In this document: positions 54,345 to 62,774 of the stretch, piece after piece
How the letters are laid out: the number at the start of each line of letters is the position of its first letter
Numbering within the stretch: the stretch's first letter is position 1
Source of the DNA: Clostridium tagluense
GTDB taxonomy: Bacteria; Bacillota; Clostridia; Clostridiales; Clostridiaceae
DNA: 64,000 nt
Reading direction: 5' to 3'
NCBI RefSeq assembly: GCF_003865095.1
Contig: NZ_BHYK01000001.1
Location: forward strand, 1-64,000
Position numbers and translations under genes: made by a program
The notes under the pieces: model-generated
Seen by the model: only the letters and a program-made list of their open reading frames with translations
The model's database searches: none
Told to the model about the DNA's origin: nothing

Positions 54345-54929
54345 ATGAGGGTTATATTTATAAACAGAAAAAAAGTTGGAATTATAGTAATACTAATGGG
54401 ACTTATGATAACGCTTTTGGGGATATCAAAAGGATTTGATAAACAGTTGAAAACTACCATTCTTGTGGAGCATAATATTAATTTGCTAAATGATTATACT
54501 GCTTTAAACGGAAAAGTAAATTATAAATTACCGGAAGGGTGGACAACTAAAGAAAAAAAGTTCCCTGGTGGAGAAATTATATATCACAATGATTTTCAAT
54601 CATCGGACGCGGTAATTCATGGATTTGTGGAAGTGTGGAGGAGCAAAAATGATTTAAAAGCATTTTTAGATAGCAGTAAAAAAATATCCGAGGAGCAAAA
54701 TCTAGTTAAAAATTATAAACTAGACAGTATTATTATAAATGGTAAAAAAACATATTTAGTGCAATACTTAATTAGTGTAACTGATAATAATTGGTACAAG
54801 GCCTATGAATATTTTATTGATGATGGGAATGAATTTTATAGAATTTCATTTTTTACAAGGAATGTTAATTTTAAAGAATCTTTTGGAGCTATTTATGAAA
54901 GTATAGTAGAGACCTTTAAAATTAATTAA
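54345..54929 (+). CDS. Membrane-anchored protein, unknown function
   Basis: A 194-residue protein: a single N-terminal membrane anchor (~10-28) and a ~150-residue extracytoplasmic domain (LPEGWTTKEKKFPGGEIIYHND..., YKAYEYFIDDGNEFYRISFFT) with a fold like PsbP/DUF1795-type domains, by pattern only. ATGGAGGGATACA precedes the ATG. Single gene, no partner evident. Confidence 0.7.
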   Translation: MRVIFINRKKVGIIVILMGLMITLLGISKGFDKQLKTTILVEHNINLLNDYTALNGKVNYKLPEGWTTKEKKFPGGEIIYHNDFQSSDAVIHGFVEVWRSKNDLKAFLDSSKKISEEQNLVKNYKLDSIIINGKKTYLVQYLISVTDNNWYKAYEYFIDDGNEFYRISFFTRNVNFKESFGAIYESIVETFKIN

Positions 54930-55143
54930 AGTTGCTTAATACTTTTTAAAGTATTATAATTTATCTAATGTCATTTTAAAAGAAAGATCCATAGCTACAT
55001 TGTTAGTGAATAAAGCGTGTTTAATGAGTTTTTAACGAGTTTTCGACTAAGGGTGGCACTATGCTTCTCTTAATATTTTATTGCGCTAGGCAGCTTAAAT
55101 AATGTGTTGAGGCATCTTCAGAGGAAAGCAAGGAGGATAAAAA

Positions 55144-55977
55144 ATGCACAAAAATAAAAACAAGCTCCTGATATTTTCTTTTATAATTATAGCTGCATTT
55201 ATATTTACAGGATGTAAGAGCTTTGATGGGATCAAAGTAAAGCTTGGGCTAAAAAATAATGATTTTGAATATATTAAGGATGGCAGAATTAAAAAGATAA
55301 TAATACAAAGTACTAGGGATAAAAGCTTTAGATTTGTGGTTACAGATGAAATAGCCATAAAGGATTTGTATGAAATTTTATCAACATCTAAGGAAGTTAG
55401 TGAAAAATCAACACTAGAGTCTGATTATATATTTGAAATGTATGAGGGCGTAGATAAAGTCCACAAATTTAACTATATAGCAGGGCTGGATGAAAAAGAT
55501 GGAGCTAATTTGTATAGTTCAGATAAGAGCTATATTGTATCTAAAAGAATTGATAATGATATAATACAAAACTTTTGGAATATACGAAAGCCAATAGATT
55601 TTAAAACTGTATATTATGATTCCATTTCAAAGGTATTAGATAAGTATGTAGAGGGCGAAGGCAAGGGCAAAAAAATAGGACTTGATATAAGTGAGGATAA
55701 TAGTGTAGCTAAATTTGTACTATCAACTGATTTAGAATCCTTTAAAAGTAACTTAATAGATGATTATAATGCTACATTACTAAAAGGTAAAGCTACGGAT
55801 TATGATGTGTTAATAAAAGTTAAAACGCAAGGATATAAAGCCACTATATACAAGGCTACTGCTACAATTAAGACTACACTTAGTGAGAAAGAAAAAGTGT
55901 ATTACGTAGTAGCTAAATATTATAAAGGACTATGGAACATTGAAACTTTTGAAGATAAAAAACCAGCTAAATTCTAA
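55144..55977 (+). CDS. Putative lipoprotein, unknown function
   Basis: A 277-residue lipoprotein; lipobox FTGC gives Cys24. The exported part may comprise two domains: ~30-160 (IKKIIIQSTRDKSFRFVVTD) and ~165-277 (KGKATDYDVLIKVKTQGYKATIYKATATIKTTLSEKEKVYYVVAKYYKGLWNI). No named family recognised. AAGGAGG lies 8 nt before the ATG. Its 213-bp upstream region is longer than neighbours' and holds a small AATACTTT/AAAGTATT hairpin near 54940. Confidence 0.75.
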   Translation: MHKNKNKLLIFSFIIIAAFIFTGCKSFDGIKVKLGLKNNDFEYIKDGRIKKIIIQSTRDKSFRFVVTDEIAIKDLYEILSTSKEVSEKSTLESDYIFEMYEGVDKVHKFNYIAGLDEKDGANLYSSDKSYIVSKRIDNDIIQNFWNIRKPIDFKTVYYDSISKVLDKYVEGEGKGKKIGLDISEDNSVAKFVLSTDLESFKSNLIDDYNATLLKGKATDYDVLIKVKTQGYKATIYKATATIKTTLSEKEKVYYVVAKYYKGLWNIETFEDKKPAKF

Positions 55978-56018
55978 CATAATTTCATTGCGACATCTTT
56001 TCAGGATGTCTAAATAAT

Positions 56019-56058
56019 AAAAATCTGTATTTGGAAAACAAATACAGATTTTTATTGT
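56019..56058. terminator. Bidirectional terminator
   Basis: Stem AAAAATCTGTATTTG / CAAATACAGATTTTT, loop GAAAA, between convergent genes. Confidence 0.93.
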
Positions 56059-56068
56059 TAAAATTTTA

Positions 56069-56248
56069 TTAGAAAAAGCTTTCCATTATATTGTTTCTCA
56101 AATTAGTAGGAGATGCCATATTTAAATCGATAGTATCTCCTATTTTTGAATCTTTAGGTAAACGAGCAATACATATATCCACAGTAGTTCCGTCTGAAAA
56201 ATTTATAAAAGCATCTGTATTGTCCATATCTATTATTTTACCAATCAT
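56069..56248 (-). CDS. Small DUF3006-like protein (59 residues)
   Basis: A short gene read as MIGKIIDMDNTDAFINFSDG, then TTVDICIARLPKDSKIGDTI and a 19-residue tail. The pattern (G-K-I-I-D ... A-x-I-N-F-x-D-G ... LP-x-x-S-K-x-G-D-x-I-D) resembles DUF3006-type small beta-barrel proteins. AAAGGATGTTTTATA precedes the ATG at 56248, and the gene ends just before a terminator. Role unknown. It is below common 60-codon cut-offs and easily missed. Confidence 0.75.
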   Translation of the reverse strand: MIGKIIDMDNTDAFINFSDGTTVDICIARLPKDSKIGDTIDLNMASPTNLRNNIMESFF

Positions 56249-56393
56249 TATAAAACATCCTTTCTCAGTCTATAAACTAACTCCTGTATAGTTTTAGCAA
56301 AGGTAGATATTATATTCATGAAAGTGATAATATTTTTATAAAATGAATAAAACAAAGTACGAAAGTAGACTTAAGGATAGCTGATATAAACTA

Positions 56394-56425
56394 AAAAACA
56401 CCTATCACAGTGTGATAGGTGTTTT
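56394..56425 (-). terminator. Terminator of the cold-shock gene
   Basis: Near-perfect stem AAAACACCTATCACA / TGTGATAGGTGTTTT around one base, with T runs on both strands; located downstream of the minus-strand csp gene. Confidence 0.88.
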
Positions 56426-56467
56426 ATCTATAATTGATGTATATTATAGATTACTTTAGAATTTGAA

Positions 56468-56668
56468 TTATAATCTAGTAACGTTTGAAGCTTGAGGGCC
56501 TCTAGCGCCAGTAGTTATTTCGAATTGAACTTGTTGTCCTTCTTCTAAAGATTTATATCCGTCTCCTTGAATAGCTGAAAAATGTACGAATACATCTTCT
56601 TCTCCTTCTACGGATAAGAAACCAAACCCTTTTTCTGAATTAAACCATTTAACTGTACCTGTTTTCAT
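56468..56668 (-). CDS. Cold-shock protein, CspA family
   Basis: A 66-residue OB-fold RNA chaperone: [20 protein letters not shown] has RNP1 (KGFGF), and VFVHFSAI is RNP2. CAGGAGGAAAGTTAT precedes the ATG at 56668; the longer in-frame reading from 56728 runs over this ribosome site and is rejected. Single gene with its own terminator. Confidence 0.95.
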   Translation of the reverse strand: MKTGTVKWFNSEKGFGFLSVEGEEDVFVHFSAIQGDGYKSLEEGQQVQFEITTGARGPQASNVTRL

Positions 56669-57149
56669 ATAACTTTCCTCCTGAATAAAAAAATTTGTAA
56701 CATTTGTAACATAAAACATTTGTAACATAAGTATTATAATACTACACTTTGTTAAAATTTTAAATAGTTTTTCAAAAATAAAATAAATAATTGCGTATCT
56801 TTTTATTTATTTACTAAGAATTCCTCTAAACTTAATTTGCTTAATTATATTATAATATAATTTAAAATGCATACAGTTTAGTTATTTTTTATAAAACTAT
56901 TTTAACTTAAGGCAGCACATTATTTATAATAGTTTTAGTAGTGGGTGCTTTATGTTCTAAATATAGTTTGGCTTTTAATGTTTTTTTTATACTGTTTTAT
57001 TTTTTTTATTTTTTTTAGGCAGATATTAATAAAATAAGTTTAGAGGTTAAGCTATAATGTCAAGAGCACAATAAGGATAAAAAATCAAAGGATATTGAGA
57101 TAATCAAAACCTAAATGGGCGTATTATATGATAGAAGTTAATTGTGAAA
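56669..57149. other. Gene-free AT-rich region
   Basis: About 480 bp between csp and the nrdD promoter. It holds three close copies of the motif CATTTGTAACAT (56699-56727) just upstream of csp, and weak inverted repeats (AAAACTATT/AATAGTTTT, ~56895-56930). No gene is recognised. Confidence 0.6.
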
Positions 57150-57178
57150 TTGATATAAAATTTTTACTAGAGTATAAT
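57150..57178 (+). promoter_or_regulatory. Sigma-A promoter of nrdD
   Basis: TTGATA, 17 bp, TATAAT; transcription would start near 57185, 33 bp before the ATG. Confidence 0.85.
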
Positions 57179-57186
57179 AAGCAAAG

Positions 57187-57201
57187 TACAAGATATTGTG
57201 T
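57187..57201 (+). promoter_or_regulatory. Possible NrdR box
   Basis: TACAAGATATTGTGT overlaps the predicted transcription start and resembles one NrdR box (ACACnATATnGTGT type). NrdR normally binds two boxes ~31 bp apart, and no clear second box is seen, so the call is weak. Confidence 0.3.
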
Positions 57202-57217
57202 TTAGGGAGGCCTAGTT

Positions 57218-59326
57218 ATGCTACATGTAGTCAAAAGAGATGGACGAGAGGTTCAATTTGATTCGATAAAAATCACAAATGCCATAAGGGGAGCAGCGGA
57301 TGAGATAGCTTTTAATTTAAAAGAAAGTGAAATTATCGAGCTAACTCAAAAGGTGTTAGAAAGAATTGAGGATTTGGACAAACAGCAACTTTCTGTGGAA
57401 GAAATACAGAATATTGTTGAAGATAAACTTTTAGAAAATGGTCATAAGCCTATTGGAGTAGCTTTTTCTAATTACAGGCGTGAACGTAATAAGATTAGAG
57501 AAATAAAATCAGATCTTATGAAAGCTATAGAAAAAATAGGAGTAGAAACAGATAGAGATAATGCTAATGTGGGCAATAATTTTAGTTCTAAGTTACTTAG
57601 AATTGCTAGTGAATCTAATAAATGGCATAATTTATCTATGATGCCTAAGCATTTAGCAAAAGCACATGAAAATGGAGACGTATATTACCATGATTTGGAT
57701 AGTTACAATTTAACCGTAAATTGTTTGCATATACCAACAAAAGAAGTTTTAGAAAGAGGATTTAATACAGGCTATGGCTATATAAGGAGAGCAAAAAGGA
57801 TAGAGTCTGCAGCTGAACTTTCATGTATTTTACTTCAATCAACGCAGAACGATATGTTTGGAGGCCAGTCACATCCAGATTTTGATAATGACATGGCAGC
57901 ATTTATAGAATACACAAGGCAAGAAATACGTGAAGAAATTAGAGACCTGGGTGTAGATGAAGATAAGATCAATGCGTTTGCAGAGCGTAAATTAAGAAGA
58001 GCTATAGAGCAATCTATGCAAGGCATAGTATATAACCTAAATACAATGCATAGCAGAGCAGGATCACAAGTGCCTTTTAGTTCAATGAATATCGGAATAC
58101 CAGAATCTAAAGACGCAGCGCTGGTATGTGAAATATTTCTAATAGAATATGAAAAAGGGCTTGGAAAAGGAGAACAACCAGTATTTCCTAATATAATTTT
58201 TAGAGTAAAAAAAGGAGTAAATAGAGAAAAAACTGATCCATATCACTATTTATATAAGCTTGCTTGCAAGGTTGCTAGCAAGAGAATGAACCCTACTTTT
58301 ATGAATTTAGATGCTGATTTTAATAAATTTTACTATGATCAAGGCATTACACCGGCTACCATGGGGTGTCGTACTTATGTTTGTTCTAATATAAATGGAG
58401 AAGCAGGAACAAAGGGCAGAGGAAATATTGCACCGGCAACTATAAATCTTCCTAGACTCGGTATATTAGCTAAGGGAAATGTAGACAAGTTCTATAAATT
58501 ACTCTATGTTAAGTTAGAACTTTGCAGAGAAGCACTTATGCATAGATATAATGTGTTAAAAAAATTAAAGGTTAAGGATTTACCCTTTGTAGCAGGTCAA
58601 GGACTAATGCTTGGAAGTGAAGGATTAACTCCTAATGATTCCATTGAACCTATTTTAAAGAATGGATCATGGGCTATTGGATTTATAGGTCTTGCGGAAA
58701 CTCTAGCAGCCATAACAGGGAAGCATCAGGGTGAATGCGAAGAGTCTAGAAAATTAGGGGTTGAAATAATATCCTATATAAGAAAGTATACTGACAAGTT
58801 AATAGATGAAACTAAGCTTAATTGGAGCACTTATGCAACGCCTGCTGAAGGGTTAAGTGGTAGATTTATACTTCAAGATAAGGCTGTATTTGGTGAAATA
58901 CCAGGGGTTACGGATAAGGAATATTATACAAATAGTTATCATGTTCCTGTAGGATATCCAATATCCATTGTGGGAAAAATAGATATTGAAGCACCTTATC
59001 ATAAATTATGTAATGGTGGACATATTAGTTATATAGAACTTGACGATTACCCAACAGGGGAAATTATAATGGATATATTAGATTATGCATATAAGCAAAC
59101 AAACATTAGTTATTTGGGAATTAATTTCCATATAAGATATTGTAAAGATTGCGGAACTTATCTTCAAAGTGGAGTTCAAAAATGCACGAAATGTGGCAGT
59201 CATAATATACAAGGAATTTCAAGAGTAACAGGTTACTTAAGTTTGGATGAGAGATTTGGTAATGGGAAAACAGCAGAGAGAGCAGATAGGATATCTCATA
59301 CTGAGGATCATGCAGCTGTCTATTAA
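57218..59326 (+). CDS. nrdD: Anaerobic ribonucleoside-triphosphate reductase
   Basis: A 702-residue class III RNR that makes dNTPs without oxygen. An ATP-cone (residues 1-95, VVKRDGREVQFDSIKI) precedes the catalytic barrel. The C-terminus has a zinc site (Cys642, 645, 656, 659) and the glycyl radical Gly672 in RVTGYLS. GGGAGGCC precedes the ATG. It is followed by its activase nrdG; a hairpin lies between them. Confidence 0.97.
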   Translation: MLHVVKRDGREVQFDSIKITNAIRGAADEIAFNLKESEIIELTQKVLERIEDLDKQQLSVEEIQNIVEDKLLENGHKPIGVAFSNYRRERNKIREIKSDLMKAIEKIGVETDRDNANVGNNFSSKLLRIASESNKWHNLSMMPKHLAKAHENGDVYYHDLDSYNLTVNCLHIPTKEVLERGFNTGYGYIRRAKRIESAAELSCILLQSTQNDMFGGQSHPDFDNDMAAFIEYTRQEIREEIRDLGVDEDKINAFAERKLRRAIEQSMQGIVYNLNTMHSRAGSQVPFSSMNIGIPESKDAALVCEIFLIEYEKGLGKGEQPVFPNIIFRVKKGVNREKTDPYHYLYKLACKVASKRMNPTFMNLDADFNKFYYDQGITPATMGCRTYVCSNINGEAGTKGRGNIAPATINLPRLGILAKGNVDKFYKLLYVKLELCREALMHRYNVLKKLKVKDLPFVAGQGLMLGSEGLTPNDSIEPILKNGSWAIGFIGLAETLAAITGKHQGECEESRKLGVEIISYIRKYTDKLIDETKLNWSTYATPAEGLSGRFILQDKAVFGEIPGVTDKEYYTNSYHVPVGYPISIVGKIDIEAPYHKLCNGGHISYIELDDYPTGEIIMDILDYAYKQTNISYLGINFHIRYCKDCGTYLQSGVQKCTKCGSHNIQGISRVTGYLSLDERFGNGKTAERADRISHTEDHAAVY

Positions 59327-59340
59327 ATAAAGTTTGTTTA

Positions 59341-59380
59341 AAATCATGAGCAATTGTATTACTACAATTGCTCATGATTT
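59341..59380 (+). terminator. Hairpin between nrdD and nrdG
   Basis: An 18-bp perfect stem AAATCATGAGCAATTGTA / TACAATTGCTCATGATTT, loop TTAC, not followed by a T run. In an operon this may adjust the NrdD:NrdG ratio by partial termination or processing. Confidence 0.75.
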
Positions 59381-59409
59381 ACTTTATCATATAAAAGGCG
59401 GTGTATTTA

Positions 59410-59907
59410 GTGAAACTACAAATAGGTGGGTTTTTAGATAATTCATTAGTCAATGGAGACGGAATGAGATCTGTGCTCTTTGTGTCTGGCTGCATACATA
59501 ACTGTGAAAGTTGCCAAAATCAGCTTATGCAAAGTTTTGATTATGGTGATTCTGTTTTAGTAGGAGATATTTTGAAAAAAATAGTGAAGAATGTGCCTAT
59601 AATAAAAGGGGTCACCTTTTCAGGAGGAGAACCTTTTGAAAGTGCATTAGCACTATCAAAATTATCAGAAGGAATAAGGAAGCAGGGATTAAATATTTGG
59701 TGTTATAGTGGGTACACATATGACGAGATAATAAATAGTGAAGATAAAGATAAACTAGGGCTACTAAAATTTATAGATGTACTTATTGATGGTAAATTTC
59801 ATGAAGAATTAAGGACAGATGCTAGTAAGTATACTGGTTCTTCAAACCAGAGGATCATCGATGTACAAAAGAGTATTTCAGAAAATAAAATTGTATTATG
59901 GGAATAA
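59410..59907 (+). CDS. nrdG: Anaerobic RNR-activating protein (radical SAM)
   Basis: A 165-residue radical-SAM activase. The 4Fe-4S motif is Cys28, Cys32 and Cys35 in SGCIHNCESCQ; VTFSGGEPF is the GGE SAM motif. It generates the glycyl radical on NrdD. The start is GTG at 59410, 8 nt after AAAGGCGG, or less likely GTG at 59401. Confidence 0.95.
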   Translation: MKLQIGGFLDNSLVNGDGMRSVLFVSGCIHNCESCQNQLMQSFDYGDSVLVGDILKKIVKNVPIIKGVTFSGGEPFESALALSKLSEGIRKQGLNIWCYSGYTYDEIINSEDKDKLGLLKFIDVLIDGKFHEELRTDASKYTGSSNQRIIDVQKSISENKIVLWE

Positions 59908-59913
59908 ATATAC

Positions 59914-59956
59914 AAAGGGAAGCCCTCCAATTTTAAAATGGAGGGCTTCCTTTTTA
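59914..59956. terminator. Bidirectional terminator
   Basis: Stem GGAAGCCCTCCA / TGGAGGGCTTCC, 9-nt loop, T run; its right edge overlaps the stop region of the convergent gene. Confidence 0.93.
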
Positions 59957-60589
59957 AATATAATTTAGTATTTTAACAGACAGTGATTCTCTTAATTCAC
60001 CATTGATTATTAAGTTATTACTATCTATTTTTGAGGCGTTTTTCATGTACATAAGAAATGTTTCTACCCCATCTAAGGGAAAGGACACTAGTGAAGTTTT
60101 ATAGTGCATGGGTATAACTATTTTGGGATTTATTTTCTTAGTAACTTCCGCAGCTTCTTTCCCATCCAGGGTGTAATTACCACCCACAGGAATAAACAAT
60201 ATGTCTACACTTCCAATAGCATCTATATCATCATTTGAAAGACTATGGCCTAAATCTCCTAAATGACATAAGGTATAGTCATCCATCTTAAAAGTGAATA
60301 TTATGTTATCACCACGCTTTGCGCCTTTATCTTTGTCGTGATAAGAGGGGGTACCTTTTATAGGTATATCACATATATAGAACACACCAATTTTATCTAT
60401 GATTTTAAAATTACCATTTAACTCTTTAGTATAATTATGATCGAAATGCTTATGACTTATAGTTACAATATCCGGACTTCCTTTATAAATTTCATATCCT
60501 AGTGTAGTATCAAATGGATCTGTTAAAAGCGTTCTACCTTTTGAATCTTGCAAAAGGAAGGATGAATGACCTAGCCAAGTTATTTCCAT
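59954..60589 (-). CDS. Metallo-beta-lactamase-fold hydrolase (UPF0173-like)
   Basis: A 211-residue MBL-fold protein: MEITWLGHSSFLL start, SHKHFDHN (His46, His48, Asp50, His51) as the HxHxDH motif, CHLGDLGH and IPMHYKT for the second site. It resembles the UlaG/UPF0173 group, with a two-metal hydrolase site; the substrate is unknown. AAAAGGAGAATTT precedes the ATG. The 300-bp region upstream is AT-rich and holds no recognised element. Confidence 0.88.
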   Translation of the reverse strand: MEITWLGHSSFLLQDSKGRTLLTDPFDTTLGYEIYKGSPDIVTISHKHFDHNYTKELNGNFKIIDKIGVFYICDIPIKGTPSYHDKDKGAKRGDNIIFTFKMDDYTLCHLGDLGHSLSNDDIDAIGSVDILFIPVGGNYTLDGKEAAEVTKKINPKIVIPMHYKTSLVSFPLDGVETFLMYMKNASKIDSNNLIINGELRESLSVKILNYI

Positions 60590-60889
60590 GTAAATTCTCC
60601 TTTTATTAAATGATTTTTAAATATTTCACCTTAAATTGAAACAAATTCTGTCACTACACGTATTTTATAGAGAGACAATATTTTATATGACTATTTATCA
60701 TTAAATTATGGCACATTTTATGGGGTAATATACTATTTTAAAAGTAAATATATTGAATTTGAATAAATTCTTGAAAAATATTTATAACTATAGAGATGGT
60801 AATATAATTATCTCAGGATTAATATCATAATTTACATGAAGGCTTAAAATTATATAAATAATTAAATATGAAGGGTTAGGGGAGATTAT

Positions 60890-62698
60890 ATGAAAAATAT
60901 CTTTAAAGCATTTACAATTATGATTTTAACTTTTGCATTGATTATACCTATGCAAATAATAGTTAAGGCTAGTACCTATGTAGATATGGGTCCTAAAAAC
61001 GATGTGGTAGTTAGCAAGCCATGGACAGTGAATTTCAACAAATCACTGAGCCCTGCTACGGCTACTAGCACAAACATTAAGGTGGTTGGAGAAAATAATA
61101 ATTACATAGACGTAAATGTTAGTTTAGCTAATGACAATAAAAAGGTAATAGTAAGTCCTGTAAAAAATTATGAATCTAATAAGACATATACCTTGATAGT
61201 TACGGAAAAGGTTAAATCTAATGATGGAAAGCCTCTTCCTAAAGAAGTTAGAATGAATTTTAATACCGAAACTATAAAACCAAGTATACCTACAAAACCA
61301 AGTGAGTTTACTGTATGTATAGATCCGGCGCAGTTCTATACGGAAAACACTGGTGCATATGGTGCTAAGGCTAAGGATATAAATTTAAAGGTAGCGCTGA
61401 AACTAGGCAATATACTAAAAACAAGAGGATTCAATATAGTATACACCAGAAACGCTGATTCAGTACCTTGGACTGCGGCTGGCGAGGATGATGCAAAAGC
61501 TGCAATAGCAAAGAATGCAAAGGCAGATGTATTTTTAAGTATAAATACTAATAGTGCTTCAAATACTGAGGCCAGTGGTATTGAAACATATTATCTATCT
61601 GATGTTGCTAATAATAAGCTACTAGCTAGTTCAATACAGGGAGAACTAATAAAGGCAACAGCGGCAAATGATAGGGAAATAAAAGTAGCAATGGAAACGG
61701 GAAATTTTGGGATATTAAAAAAGACAAGCTGTCCTGCTATAATGATGGAATTAGGGTTCCTAAGCAATCCAAATGAAGAGATATTATTAAGTAGCGACAA
61801 GTATCAAAATAATGCTGCAAGGGCTATAGCTAATGGGTTAATGAATTATGCTGGATTTGCAAATACAGATACGAGTTATGACTCTGTTTATGAAATATCT
61901 TCAGTGAAAGATATAATGGCTAATTTACAAGTGGGTGGCACATACACATTCCCTAAAATGGTGCAAGCTACTATGAGTAATAATTCAAAAAAAGATGTTG
62001 CAGTGGTATGGTCTCAAAATTCAGTTTGTCTAAATAAAGTAGGGACTTATACTTATGAAGGAGTTATAAAGGATAATGACAGAAAAGTTAAAGTTATAAT
62101 TAATGTTACTAAGAGCACCTACAAAGTAGTAATAGACCCAGGTCATGGAGGGGGCGACTCAGGAGCAGTAGGAGTAAAAGGAACGCAGGAAAAGGATGTA
62201 GTTTTGAAAATTTCTTTTAAAATAGGAGATATATTAGTTAAAAATGGTGTTGAAACGGTGTACACAAGAAAAAATGACAATATACCTTATTCAACTAGTA
62301 ATCAAGCTAGAAATCTTCAAGATAAATGTGATGTTTCAAATAACGCTAAACCAGATTATTTTGTAAGCATTCATGCTAATTCTTTTGATAGTTCTACTGT
62401 TAGTGGCATCGAGACTTTCTATTTTAGTGGGAGTTCAGCTGGAGAAAAGCTTGCTCAAAATGTTCAAACTGAATTAATTAAAGCAACTGGAAGAAAAGAT
62501 AGGAAGATTAAACCTGTTACTACAGAATTATATGTTATAAGGAATACAGATGCTACGGCTATATTGGTGGAAACATCTTTTTTATCAAATCTAGAAGAAG
62601 AAAGGCTGTTAAAAACTGAAGACTACCAAAACAAATTAGCTAAGGCGATTTCAACAGGTATTCTTAAGAGTTTAGGGATAACTAATATAGTATATTAA
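60890..62698 (+). CDS. Secreted amidase with one pseudo- and one active Amidase_3 domain
   Basis: A 602-residue exported protein: signal peptide (~1-29), an SbsA/Big_5-like Ig domain (~30-128), Amidase_3 domain A (~140-323), a Big_4-like domain (~333-407) and Amidase_3 domain B (~410-598). Domain B has the zinc ligands His419, Glu434 and His495 and catalytic Glu561 (DPGHGGGDSGA, QEKD, SIHANS, VETSFLSN). In domain A these read Gln148, Ala161, Asn219 and Glu287, so zinc cannot be bound; it may serve only for binding. Domain B is an N-acetylmuramoyl-L-alanine amidase. AGGGGAGATT precedes the ATG. Single gene with terminator. Confidence 0.93.
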   Translation: MKNIFKAFTIMILTFALIIPMQIIVKASTYVDMGPKNDVVVSKPWTVNFNKSLSPATATSTNIKVVGENNNYIDVNVSLANDNKKVIVSPVKNYESNKTYTLIVTEKVKSNDGKPLPKEVRMNFNTETIKPSIPTKPSEFTVCIDPAQFYTENTGAYGAKAKDINLKVALKLGNILKTRGFNIVYTRNADSVPWTAAGEDDAKAAIAKNAKADVFLSINTNSASNTEASGIETYYLSDVANNKLLASSIQGELIKATAANDREIKVAMETGNFGILKKTSCPAIMMELGFLSNPNEEILLSSDKYQNNAARAIANGLMNYAGFANTDTSYDSVYEISSVKDIMANLQVGGTYTFPKMVQATMSNNSKKDVAVVWSQNSVCLNKVGTYTYEGVIKDNDRKVKVIINVTKSTYKVVIDPGHGGGDSGAVGVKGTQEKDVVLKISFKIGDILVKNGVETVYTRKNDNIPYSTSNQARNLQDKCDVSNNAKPDYFVSIHANSFDSSTVSGIETFYFSGSSAGEKLAQNVQTELIKATGRKDRKIKPVTTELYVIRNTDATAILVETSFLSNLEEERLLKTEDYQNKLAKAISTGILKSLGITNIVY

Positions 62699-62711
62699 TT
62701 TAAATTATCAT

Positions 62712-62754
62712 AAAAAATCACCTACATAGTATTTTACTATGTAGGTGATTTTTT
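62712..62754. terminator. Bidirectional terminator
   Basis: A 20-bp perfect stem with A and T runs at its ends around a 3-nt loop, between the amidase and glutamine synthetase genes. Confidence 0.95.
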
Positions 62755-62774
62755 AATGACTTAAAATATATAAT

